Origin: Lichtheimia corymbifera B2541
Taxonomy: Eukaryota; Mucoromycota; Mucoromycetes; Mucorales; Lichtheimiaceae
Assembly: GCA_000697475.1 (NCBI GenBank)
Contig: JNEU01001032.1
Span: 124,001 to 188,000 of the forward strand
Direction of reading: 5' to 3'
Length of the DNA: 64,000 nucleotides
Made by a program: the position numbers and the translations under genes. The notes below the pieces were generated by a model that was not told where the DNA came from, did no database searches, and was given only the letters and a program-made list of their open reading frames with translations. Positions 10,380 to 20,161 of the stretch are shown one piece after another. Each line of letters begins with the position of its first letter. Positions within the stretch are counted from its first letter, which is position 1.

Positions 10380-12137
10380 ATGGAGGAGTCACCCGACAAG
10401 ATCAAGGTGGCTGTCATTGGATCTGGCCTGGCAGGTCTTAGTACAGCATACCTACTCTCTGGCAATGATCAATACGAAGCCCATTTATTCGAGAAAGGCA
10501 CCAAACTAGGCATGGATGCTGCGTCCATGTCCATAGGCAACAAAAAGGATGAATTCAGAGTCGATGTATGTTTACAGTGTCTGTTGTCATTGAACCATAA
10601 GCTAACACAAATGTATATGGAGGCAGGTACCGATGCGATCATTCATGTCTGGTAATCTTTATTCGGTTACAAACAACACACAGCCATCTTTTTCTCACTG
10701 TTTCTATTCTATTTCCAGGCTATTACAACCACCTTGTTCGACTCTACGATCACTTGGACATTCCTAGCTTGGCAGCCAAATTCAGCTTTGGTTGGTATCG
10801 GATCGGATCGCCGAATGGGACTGAACCCATACAAATGCCAGCCGACAAGTTGGCATCGCATACCAGCAACACGTCGCATCTTGTCTACAGTGGATCGCGG
10901 ACCGTAGGGTGGATCGAGTCAGCAGGACCAGCAGCAGAAAGCGTAGCCGATTATATTGCAGGATGGATGATGGCATGCTGGAAGATGTATGTGGTGGCAA
11001 CGTCGTATCTCTATTTAATGATCATGTCGCTCTGGCTCTATCATCGAGGTCATCTTCATAATCAACAACATCCAGTATTCAGCATGACGCTTGGAAATTG
11101 GTTCGAATATCATCGTTTTCATCCTTACTTCATCCATGAGGTGTATGTACCCCTTTTTGCTGCCGTATGTACCAACTCCTGGAAGTCCATGCTTGATTAT
11201 CCTGCAGCTGATATCCTTGGTAAGAGAGTGTCCATGATTTTAAGGAGGACGGCGTATTGATCATTGGATAGAATATATGGCGATGGGATTATTCCAAGAA
11301 TCATATGTGGTATCTGGAGGTGTACGCCGGGTAGTGGATCGATTATCAGCACCCTTGAAACATATTCATCTCGAGACTCAGATTGTGAGCATTCGGCCGA
11401 GTACGACTCCTGGATACCGACTTGATTTACATGATGCATCAGGCAATGTTTACCCCTTCCATCATGTCGTCTTTGCCACGCAAGCAAACCAAGCATGCCG
11501 TATTTTGAGAGGATGTATCGAGGAGTTACTGGACAATCATGATGACTCGGTGGCACATCAAGAATTATTGCATGATATTCAATCATCAATCGGGATTTTG
11601 CAGCGATTTGAATACGATCGAGCTGTAGTAGTCAACCATACCGACAAGCGATTACTTCCCGATGATCCATGCCATTGGCGCTCCCTCAATCTGGCCTCCT
11701 TGGATAGTTCAGTACAACACACAACTTCAAGCGACTGCATTGTTCCATACCCACACGATACAACAATGACTACGCACATTCTCAATCTCACTCACCATGC
11801 CCGTTTCGACAATGACACTATCCTTTATATGCAAACAACCAACCCATGCATTTCACCCGATCCAGCTCATATCCTTTCTACATCGTGGTTTGAACGTGCT
11901 ACTGTTACACTGGAATCCAAACGTGCTATTCTTGACGGATTATTCACGCCTACTGATGCATCGGATGTGCGTTCCCTACAATTGGGTCGGTGCCAAGGTC
12001 CGAGTGGATTGTGGTTTGTAGGATCCTATTGCTGGCCGGGTATCCCATTGCTGGAAGGATGTGTGGCAAGTGCTGAAATGGTGGTCACCAAAGGCATTGC
12101 TGCTGCAGAAAAAGTCCCTCTCGTCGTACCTTGGTAA
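10380..12137 (+). CDS. FAD/NAD(P)-binding amine-oxidase-like oxidoreductase
   Basis: Four exons (10380-10565, 10627-10651, 10719-11219, 11272-12137) give 525 residues. The N-terminus has the dinucleotide-binding motif VAVIGSGLAGLSTAYLL and the acidic residue of beta-2 (LFEKG). The middle holds a hydrophobic segment near residues 190-205 (SYLYLMIMSLWLYH) and ESYVVSGGVRRVVDRLS. Further on are HHVVFATQANQA (second nucleotide-contact strand) and the C-terminal FAD site GLWFVGSYCWPGIPLLEGCV. The layout matches the predicted NAD/FAD-binding proteins (COG2907-like) of bacteria and fungi, often linked to fatty-acid or sterol modification. The substrate cannot be read from sequence. Exon 2 is only 25 nt. 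No gene partner lies next to it; the nearest downstream DNA is the repeat field. Confidence 0.8.
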
Positions 12138-12639
12138 ATAGTCATTATTCCTTATCCTCCTCCTCCTTTCAAAATCATATCTAGAAAGTGTGCATACTCT
12201 ATATAATATATTCCTTTGTCATTGTAATCCATCATGACTCGAAGCAAACCTTTCTCTTTTTGGAGTCGTGTAGTACAAAGGTGGCGTGATATGTCATGAT
12301 ACGTGACACAATGTGCATCGTGTCTTGGCTCGAGAGCTCTAAGCATTGCTTGGATATGTATGATACCATCATCTTCAACTCACTTAGGGCATAGGCTGTT
12401 CGCTTTGCTCTTAAACATTTAAAGGGCTTAACACCACCCATGATGTAATGCAATAAAACTACACTTTTATACAGCCACCCTACATCAAACCTGCGGTATA
12501 TCATACTTCACCTTTGAAGAAACCTTCTTTTTCCGTATTTACTAAAGGGAATTATCTCTCTATGTAACAAGCTTCCCTAGAGCAATGTTCAGGGCAGCGA
12601 AAACACCATGAGCAGTACACAGTACCCTATTTAATTGCC
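12138..12639. other. intergenic, 3' flank of the oxidoreductase gene
   Basis: About 500 bp with no recognised gene. It contains a run of TCCTCCTCCTCC after the stop codon and leads into the repeat field. Confidence 0.45.
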
Positions 12640-12950
12640 AGCTAAAGCCTCTTCCTCCCTTTGCCCAATCCTGTGCATATGAAAGATCCCCTGCTACAGA
12701 TATATATTTCGATGATTCAATTGCTTTGATCCGAGCTAATTTGACCTAGCTACGTTCAAAGACAGAGCACATCAGTCCCACATACAGTATGCATTGCACA
12801 TCTCAAACGATGTGCTCTCCCTATACCGTAGCTCGGTCAAACCAGCCCGGATCAACAAAATTGAGCGATGGAAATGCTCGGCTGGAGCAGGAGACCGTTC
12901 ACATGCATGGAATGGATAAACATTTCGAATGGGAGGAGGTGGATATCAGC
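12640..12950. repeat. imperfect hairpin P1 (family A), centre near 12785
   Basis: The left arm (about 12650-12770; GCCCAATCCTGTG ... GATCCGAGCTAATTTGACC) is the degenerate inverted copy of the right arm (about 12820-12940; GGTCAAACCAGCCCGGATCAA ... GAATGGATAAAC). The same family recurs, better preserved, at 13680-13965. Confidence 0.6.
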
Positions 12951-13108
12951 TGCCAATTGATAACCTGTCACTAAATAGCATCTAGTATATCATCGATTGA
13001 TCCTTCCATTCGGCATAATGGGCTGTGTTACACAAACACTGGCCTCTACATCTTTATCTCTATCAGAGTCTAGCTGATTGAAACTGAACGAAGACCACTC
13101 TCCATATT

Positions 13109-13494
13109 GCATCACGCTTACAGCATATGTAAAACATAAATGTGCCTGTATCTATAAACTTTACAATGAAATGTGGGGTCTTCAATCGAACAAAGTTGCT
13201 CGTCGGGGTGAAGCGCACCTTGAGTGCAAGTTTCACGATCGTCGTGGCCATTCTCAGATTCACCCAATGTCACCACCAGCCTCGTCGAAAAAAAATTCAA
13301 GAGGTCGACCCGATCAACTTTGGCTGGTGGTGACATTGGGTGATTCTGAGATCGGCCACGACGATCGTGAAACTTGCACTCAAGGTGCGCTCCACCCCGA
13401 CGAGCAACTTTGTTCGATTGAAGACTCCTCGTTTCATTGTAAAGTTTAGAGATACAGGCACCTTTATGTTTTACATATGCTGTAAACGTGATGC
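13109..13494. repeat. near-perfect 173-bp inverted repeat P2 (family B)
   Basis: The arms are 13109-13281 and 13322-13494, with a 40-bp loop (13282-13321). Aligned by eye, the arms differ at about 10 of 173 positions. Similarity continues more weakly outward to about 13020 and 13590 (CTCTACATCTTTATCTCTAT against the inverse of ATAGAGCCAAAGATGCAGAG). The arms contain the core AACAAAGTTGCTCGTC ... GTGCAAGTTTCACGATC that also forms the tandem units at 14.2-15.1 kb. Open frames on both strands here are mirror images of each other and not evidence for genes. Confidence 0.85.
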
Positions 13495-13679
13495 TATATG
13501 ACAAGTGGTGTTTGTTCATTGTCAAGTAGCTTGACCCTAATAGAGCCAAAGATGCAGAGAGGTGTGTTTGTGTACCTGAGCTAAAAAAGTCAGCACTTCA
13601 GGGACCATGCATGGCAGGTACGCAAACGTCATTTCCAATGCATACATTGGAAGCTAACATGTACTTTTCCTCATTCCCA

Positions 13680-13965
13680 GCTTTTGCCCAATCCATATGA
13701 TGGGAACGATGCGTCTGCTTCAGACATTCATCTCCATGATTCAACTTTCTTGATCCGAGCTCGTTTGATCGAGTTACGCTCAAACAAAGAGCATATCAGC
13801 CCATACATGATGCAGCATACACTATCTACCTCAACTGATGTCCCTTTATTTGAGCGTAACGCAGCCAAATCAGCTCGGATCAAGACAATTGTAATCATGG
13901 AAATGCTCGACTGGAGCAGGCGCATCATTCCCATCAAGTGGATTGGGCAAAAGCTGGGAATGGAA
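13680..13965. repeat. inverted repeat P3 (family A), centre near 13820
   Basis: The left arm (about 13683-13790; TTTTGCCCAATCCATATGATG ... GATCGAGTTACGCTCAAA) pairs with the right arm (about 13852-13960; TTTGAGCGTAACGCAGCC ... CATCAAGTGGATTGGGCAAAA). The P1, P2 and P3 centres are spaced close to 520 bp apart (about 12785, 13302, 13820), giving an A-B-A alternation. Confidence 0.75.
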
Positions 13966-14039
13966 AAAGTGCATGTTAGCTGCCGATGTATGACGGTTAC
14001 TGAATCGTCCATTATCTATCAAGCGTTGGCCCTTTCTGT

Positions 14040-15170
14040 TCACCCCAAACAGATGTGCTAAATAAACAGCCCCTCTGCATCTTTGGCTCTATTAGGCTCA
14101 AGCTACATGACAATCAGCAAAGACAGCCTTTCATATACCATCATGCGTACAGCATCTGTAAAACATAAAGGTGCCTGTTTCTCGCCATTTTCATAATGAA
14201 GTGTGAGGTCTTATGAGAACAAAGATACTCGTCATGGTCGACAGCACCATGTGTGCAAGGTTCACGATGGAGATAGGCAATATCGGGGGTCTTTGACCAC
14301 CCATCCATCGTATCTCCTATATATGGGCTGTTCGCATTCAATGTTCTCAATATGAAGCGTGCGGTTTTGATATGAATAGAGTTGATCAGCATGATTCAGA
14401 GAACCATCTTACCAAGTTTCAAGTCCGAGAGGGGCAATCCCAAGGTAATTCATAGTAACTGACATTGCATGATTTTGGACGGGTGCGGAATTTCGGTCCT
14501 TCATAGTAAATCACTCATTATATCCTCCCATTCAAGATTTTCAAATGAAGTGTGGGTTCTTTATTATGACAAAGTTGATCAGCGTATCCGAAAGCACTTT
14601 GTGTGAAAGTTTCATGTGTGAGATCTGCGATCTCAAGGTCCTGGGCCGACCTCCCTATATATAAATCTGCCCGTTCATCGTCGGACGCCCGCATTTTATT
14701 TCTCACAATGAAGCCTGCGACTTTAAAATGAATGGAGTTGATCAGCATGTCGAAGCCCACGGCCTGACCAAGTTTGACGATGGAGGTGAACAACCGCGGG
14801 GGTGTGCACTATGCACCCTACTTGCGGTCTGTCTCCCCTATATTTGGACCGCCCGATTCGTAAAACATCATAATGAACCATGCGATTTTTAAATGAATGG
14901 AGTTGATCAGAATTTTCCAGCGGACATGCTGACAAAGTTTCATGTTCAAAGTGGGCAATCCCAAGAAACTACATACTAATTGACTTTTTCATAAATCCGG
15001 CGCTTTCCCAATTTCCCGCCGTCATAGTAAATCCCACATTACACCCTCCCATTCAAAATCTTTAAATGAAGCGTGGATTCTTCATTAAGACAAAGTTGAT
15101 CAGCATGACCAAGAGCATCTTGTGTGCAAGTTTCATGTTCGAGAGAGGCATTCAAGGTCATGGATTTATT
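14040..15170 (+). repeat. diverged tandem satellite-like repeat array, family B units
   Basis: Units share AATGAAGYGTG..., then GTTGATCAGCATG, then CAAGTTTCATGTTCGAGAG. The GTTGATC core starts at 14381, 14574, 14737, 14902 and 15095, spacings 193, 163, 165 and 193 bp. A sixth, more diverged unit (AACAAAGATACTCGTC, near 14220) links the array to hairpin P2. Several units also contain a CCTATATAT-like stretch 40-60 bp before the AATGAAG core. No coding function is evident. Confidence 0.7.
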
Positions 15171-15958
15171 AATTTATTGTGTGCATGAATATGTCTGACT
15201 GTGCCTGACCTATTTAATTTCCACCTCTTCCACATCCGAGCCTCTACCCTCTTCCTCTCATTTCCAACTGCTGCCCCATTCAACCACAACTACCACCTGC
15301 GAACGATCGTGTCTGCTTCAACCCATCATGCCAATCCTACGATTGTCTTGATCCGATTGTCTTTGACTGAATGGCAAGTTCCATGGCGTGTGCACCCCAC
15401 TACAACACCCGCCTTTCTTGACACTCCACTTTCCTTTGTATAATCCTCTACCACAATCAATCGTAACAGCATTCAATGCAGCAGTCGCTGTTAGCGAGGC
15501 CTTTACTCCATTGTCTCGAACAGCGTTCTCTACTTGCAGCAGCTTGCCTTACAGCTCCTTTCAAGCGAACGGCAGATAGCCAGCTAGTATACAGCAGCAG
15601 CTTTATTTACGTGTAGCAACTGGCTTCAATACATACGACTTTTTATGGATATTGCTTTGGTGGTGCATGGGATGAAAGGAAACGTATGTTTACAGCGCGT
15701 TGGAAAAGGGCCTTGTTCTTATGTATCAGATGTCAACTTGGCCATTATGCATGATGCTGTCATCCTGAACCATTGATGCATCCAACTATCGTCGTCTATT
15801 CTCTATGACAGCTATATTACCATCCTTTGTATATAGCAAAGCATGATCATTGGATTGGACTATCAAGTGAAAATGCATGGAGCGTTCCTGGAAAAATCTG
15901 TCACTGGTCGGTTGTTTTCCCGCTTGCTTTCAGTCATTACCACCACTACTCCTCCGTC
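15171..15958. other. intergenic between repeat array and TrhO-like gene
   Basis: Pyrimidine- and CA-rich DNA (CCACCTCTTCCACATCC...) that resembles a 5' UTR or promoter. Short open frames on the plus strand (near 15388-15579) show no recognisable similarity and I do not call a gene. Confidence 0.4.
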
Positions 15959-17319
15959 ATGCATTGTCAACTTGCTTCACGCATTCTGGTTCAATCGTCA
16001 TGGCAGGGAGCATTGCGTCGCTCATTTGCTTTGAGTTCCTCTTGTCGCCGGTTTTGCAATAACGTCGTCAATCACCAGCACCAGTCAAACTCTCACCACC
16101 GTAACAACAAAAGCCATCCTATATCATCATCCAGCCCAATAACACCAGTAGCGACTCGCTATCGTCCAGTGTCGTTTTATCGACTAACGCCACTATCACA
16201 AGAACGGGTGGAACAATTACGGAAGCAGATCTTTGATCAATTGACAACATGGGGTGTGGTGGGTCGAATCTATTTGGCACCTGAGCAAGGCATCAGTGGC
16301 ATCAACTGTCAGATCGCAGCACCTATCCATATGTTACCAATGGTGCGTCAATTCTTTGATAGCTTGGATATGGGGCAGATTGAATACACCGAAGGCCTCG
16401 AGGACTTGGATACACCGTGTTTCAGAAAATTACGAGTGATGATCAAGAAAAATGTAAGCGAATAAGGAAAATGTTGTCATTGTTCAGCATCAAGCTTACA
16501 TGGTATTTTAGCTTGTAGCCATCAAGGATGTATTACCCGCCAATGAGATCGAAATACAAAAGGAACAGCATCTGGATCCAGAAGAGTGGCATCGCCAATT
16601 GAGTGAAAAAGGGTCAGACGCTATATTAGTGGATATGCGCAATCACTATGAATAGTAAGTATCTCAGACAAGTGCAATGATAATAGGTAGTTATTGACCA
16701 TGATACAGCGATATTGGCAGATTCGATCATGCAATCAAGCTGGACGTTGACACTTTTCGGGAGGGATTGGATGAGCTGGAACGGATGATGCTAGCAAGGC
16801 CAGATAAGGAAGTCTACATGTATTGTACAGGTGGTATTCGATGCACAGCAACATCGTCGTACTTTGCAAACAAAGGGATCGGCAAGAATCTTAAAATGGC
16901 AAGTAAAGGGAGAAGGAGGAGCAAATGGGCTGTAACCAAGGTCATACTAACGACGACAAATGCTATTGAAACAACAGCTCAAGGGAGGGATCACAGCCTA
17001 CGGTCAATACATTCGACAAAATCCAAAGGAGCAATCATTGTTTCGCGGGAAGAACTTTACGTTTGACGATAGGCGAGGCGAGCGTGTTACACACGATGTA
17101 TTGGCGAGATGCTTTCAATGTGGTGCACCATGTGATGTGCTGCATAACTGCGCGAATACCCGGTGCCATTTATTGTTTGTTCAATGTGACGAATGCAGGA
17201 CAAGGATGAACAAGGCATGCAGTGATTTATGTCGTCAAGTACTGGAGGGAAAGAGGACCTGGAACATGGAATATGATTACCATCGACAAATCAGGCCGTC
17301 ACTCTTGTGTAATGAATAA
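15959..17319 (+). CDS. rhodanese-domain protein of the TrhO/UPF0176 (TSTD2-like) family
   Basis: Four exons (15959-16453, 16512-16654, 16709-16898, 16978-17319) give 389 residues. Bacterial TrhO makes 5-hydroxyuridine at tRNA position 34; the eukaryotic homologues are less studied. Signs: an N-terminal acylphosphatase-like domain (GRIYLAPEQGISGINCQIAA; LEDLDTPCFRKLRV); a rhodanese domain with VDMRNHYEYDIGRF and the active-site loop YCTGGIRC; and the C-terminal Cys-rich module CFQCGAPCDVLHNCAN ... CDECRTRMNKACSDLC, probably metal-binding. The first 45 residues are rich in Arg, Ser and Leu with no acids, suggesting mitochondrial import. Intron 3 (16899-16977, 79 nt) is GC-AG (donor GCAAGT, branch TACTAAC) and must be removed to keep frame. 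Confidence 0.88.
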
Positions 17320-17524
17320 ACGATTGTGTGTAACGTTTCAACAAGGACGCTATTCCCTTTTAACTCTCATATGCAAATGTACTCTCTGTGTGTGTATGTG
17401 CCTGGGTGTGGAATCATCAGCCATTTACTATTACTGCTGTATTCTCGGCTACTTCCCCTTTTTCCTGACCGCATATTCCCTTTTTCTTTCCACCTTCTTT
17501 CCACTTCTCCTTTTATAAAGAGTT

Positions 17525-20161
17525 ATGAACACGGTAAAGCTTTATTTCTATTATACACTATTATACAATAACCTTACACACTACTTGTCCAGATTCCGCT
17601 TGCACGGATATCCTTCGATGACGATGATAGACCTTCTGGCTTGAAGTTGGATCGCAGCGGATATACACGAAAAGGCAGCATTGGAGGATCAGCCCATCAC
17701 ACATCACCTGTGTCTCGATTTGCCAAACCACCTGCTTGGGATCCCATTCCGCGTAGTTCATTTGAAAGCGAGACCACCGTAGATCGATATGGATTGTCGC
17801 GTGCATTACCAACAGCGAGCACAAGCAGTGGCAGCAACCATAGCAGCGACTACAGTGGCGGGGGACCTTACGCACGTGCCAGCAACAACAGATCACCATC
17901 CATTCCTGCAAGATCACCTCATCGTATACGAGACTCTCAACAATCCACACTATCCAGTCATCGTCCAACGCCTTCATCCATGTCTGGTAAGTGCTATTAG
18001 GGAGGGTGGTTCATATTACTGGTGGGCTGATATAAATGCATGATAATAGTCAAATCACCAGTTATGGAAGAGCATCCCGTTGACAACAACACTATTCCGC
18101 AACAAACAAGGAACAATGCTCGATTATCGGTTCAAGTGGCCCAATTATGGAAGAACAAACCTGTTGCAATCAAGGAAACCATTACTGAGGATGATACCAA
18201 CAATGACGATCCAATGGAAGAATTGCTGAAGCAAGTATTGGTATCCCAAGCTCTGGTGGATGCACAAGAGTACAATATGCTCAGCTTTGAACAGGTGGAA
18301 CGACTTAGAAAGGTATAATACAACTACATGTATGTTGCCATGATACGGAGACTGATGTATTGGTATATGATAGCGCCAAACTATTCTGCAGGATCAGATA
18401 GCCCATATGCGTACTAGCCTGGCAGTAGCAAAGCGTGTAGCCAATGCAACACATTCATTATTACATCTGGAAGCGGCGAAAAATCCACGAGGACACCATG
18501 ATCAATCCAAGACATATGAAGAAGCCGTGGAAGCAACCAGGAGGACTGAATCCATTGCAGCTGAACTTATCTCATTGGTTGAAGAGGAAGCTGAAATTCA
18601 TCGTCAAATCATGCAACACACTGCTAGTGCATTGCGCTTGGAAGCATCCAAGCCATCACCACCACCACAACAACAACCATCTACTATGCTGTCACCTCCC
18701 ATGTCATCCTCATCATCACCACCACCATCATCGACCATGCTTGTGGATGAGCACAGCCGACAAGAATTGGAACAGTTGACAACAGCGCTGGACGCCTTTG
18801 TACGTCGACATCAGCTTGTTGCGGGCAGCGAACCCGCTTATTTACAACGCAGTGATTCTGGATATGGTAGCCATAGCGAATGGTCCACGCTATTAGCATC
18901 CATGGAAACGGAGTTTAGCAGTTACAAGGCCAAAGTGGAGCGTTTGGAGCGACAACTTGAGTCAAGCGAAGAGAAATTGCGTTTGGAGGCTGCATCAACC
19001 AAAAAGTACGAAGTCCAATTGAGGATGGCACAAGACAAACGTGAAGCTGCTGAAGCACGATGCAAAGAACTGGAAGAGAGTCGTCATCAGAGTAGTATCG
19101 ATTACTTGGGCAATATGTCATCATCATCATCTCAAGACAAAGAACGTATCAGCCAATTGGAAGAGGAACTTCAAGAAGCTCGATCACGAGAAGACGAGTT
19201 ACAGAAACGTATATCGACTATGCAAGGAACATTGGCAGATCTTGAAGTACGATGCACGAAGGCTGAGTCTGAAGCTGGAGCTCTTGAATCTCGAGAACGG
19301 GCAGCAAGTGAAGCATTAACTCAATGTCAATCCGATTTATCTTCTTTACGTGCTGAGAAACAACGATGGGAGCGTGCCCTTAAGCGTGAATCGGTTCTGC
19401 AGCTGATGGAAGGTGGCAGCGAGAGTTACCGTGCCAAGTATGAGCAACAAGTTGAGGAACAGCGACAGGAATATGAAGCTCAATTACAAGAACAACATGC
19501 CTTGTTGGAGAAGACGACACGTGTAAAGGAGCAGCTTGAAGCCGATTACGAAAAGATGTCTAGCGTATGCAAGGATCTGGAGGATCTCATCCGGGACAAG
19601 AATCGTACTGTGGATGCACGTGATTTGCGTATCAATCAGCTGGAACAGGATATAGCTGAATTGCGATCTCAACAACAGCAAACACGCGGTGGTGGTGGTA
19701 ATATCCAAAAGATGGAAGAATTACAACGGGCCTTCACTGCACGTGAACAAGCATGGTTGGCTCAAAGTGCATCGATGGAAACCGACTTTGAAGGCATCAT
19801 GAAGGAGTTTGATCGACTGACAACCACAGCCATGGAGTTTGAGACGGATCGTATGAAGTATGAACAACGTATTGAAGAGCTTACTCGACGTATGCAGCAT
19901 CTGGAGGCTGAGTTGACCGAAGAGCGTATCAGCAAATTGGGTCTCGATACCAGTGAAGGGCCTACCACTGCTTCCTTGCGTAAGGAATTCCGTAAACTCG
20001 TCAGCGATCTCAAAGCCGACCATCAACGTATCCTTGATCGGGAAACAAGCGAAAGGAAGTCTGTCGAAAGCAAGTTGCGTGATATGAAGCACGAACGTGA
20101 AATGGCACGCTACGAACGTGTCAACAAAGGTGTACAAACTCATTTCATTGCCGGTATCTAG
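17525..20161 (+). CDS. Uds1-domain coiled-coil protein (up-regulated during septation family)
   Basis: Four coding exons (17525-17533, 17593-17986, 18050-18312, 18392-20161) give 811 residues. Exon 1 codes only for MNT; this start is inferred because the next exon opens in frame directly after a splice acceptor (TTGTCCAG). Residues 1-140 are Ser/Pro-rich and disordered. The Uds1 core reads MEELLKQVLVSQALVDAQEY ... FEQVERLRKDQ ... HLEAAKNP. From about residue 380 on, long heptad-rich coiled coils follow (ERLERQLESSEEKLRLE; ISQLEEELQEARSREDEL). The tail TASLRKEFRKLVSDLKADHQ is typical of fungal family members. Family members are linked to septation and polarity in fission yeast; the exact role here is unknown. 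Confidence 0.75.

Noticed and set aside
13063..13549. Overlapping open frames on both strands coding for similar peptides
   Set aside because: They are the two arms of one inverted repeat, so the frames mirror each other; no splice or family support.
12640..15170. CRISPR-like array
   Set aside because: Units are long, diverged and include inverted copies; there are no short identical repeats with unique spacers, and the genome is eukaryotic.
18444..20143. Alternative frames, several on the minus strand, inside the Uds1 gene
   Set aside because: They lie within a continuous 584-codon exon with clear coiled-coil coding and have no independent support.
10380..20161. Possible metabolic gene cluster linking the FAD oxidoreductase with the TrhO-like and Uds1 genes
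   Set aside because: Separated by 3.8 kb of repeats, functions unrelated, no polyketide, peptide or terpene synthase in the window.
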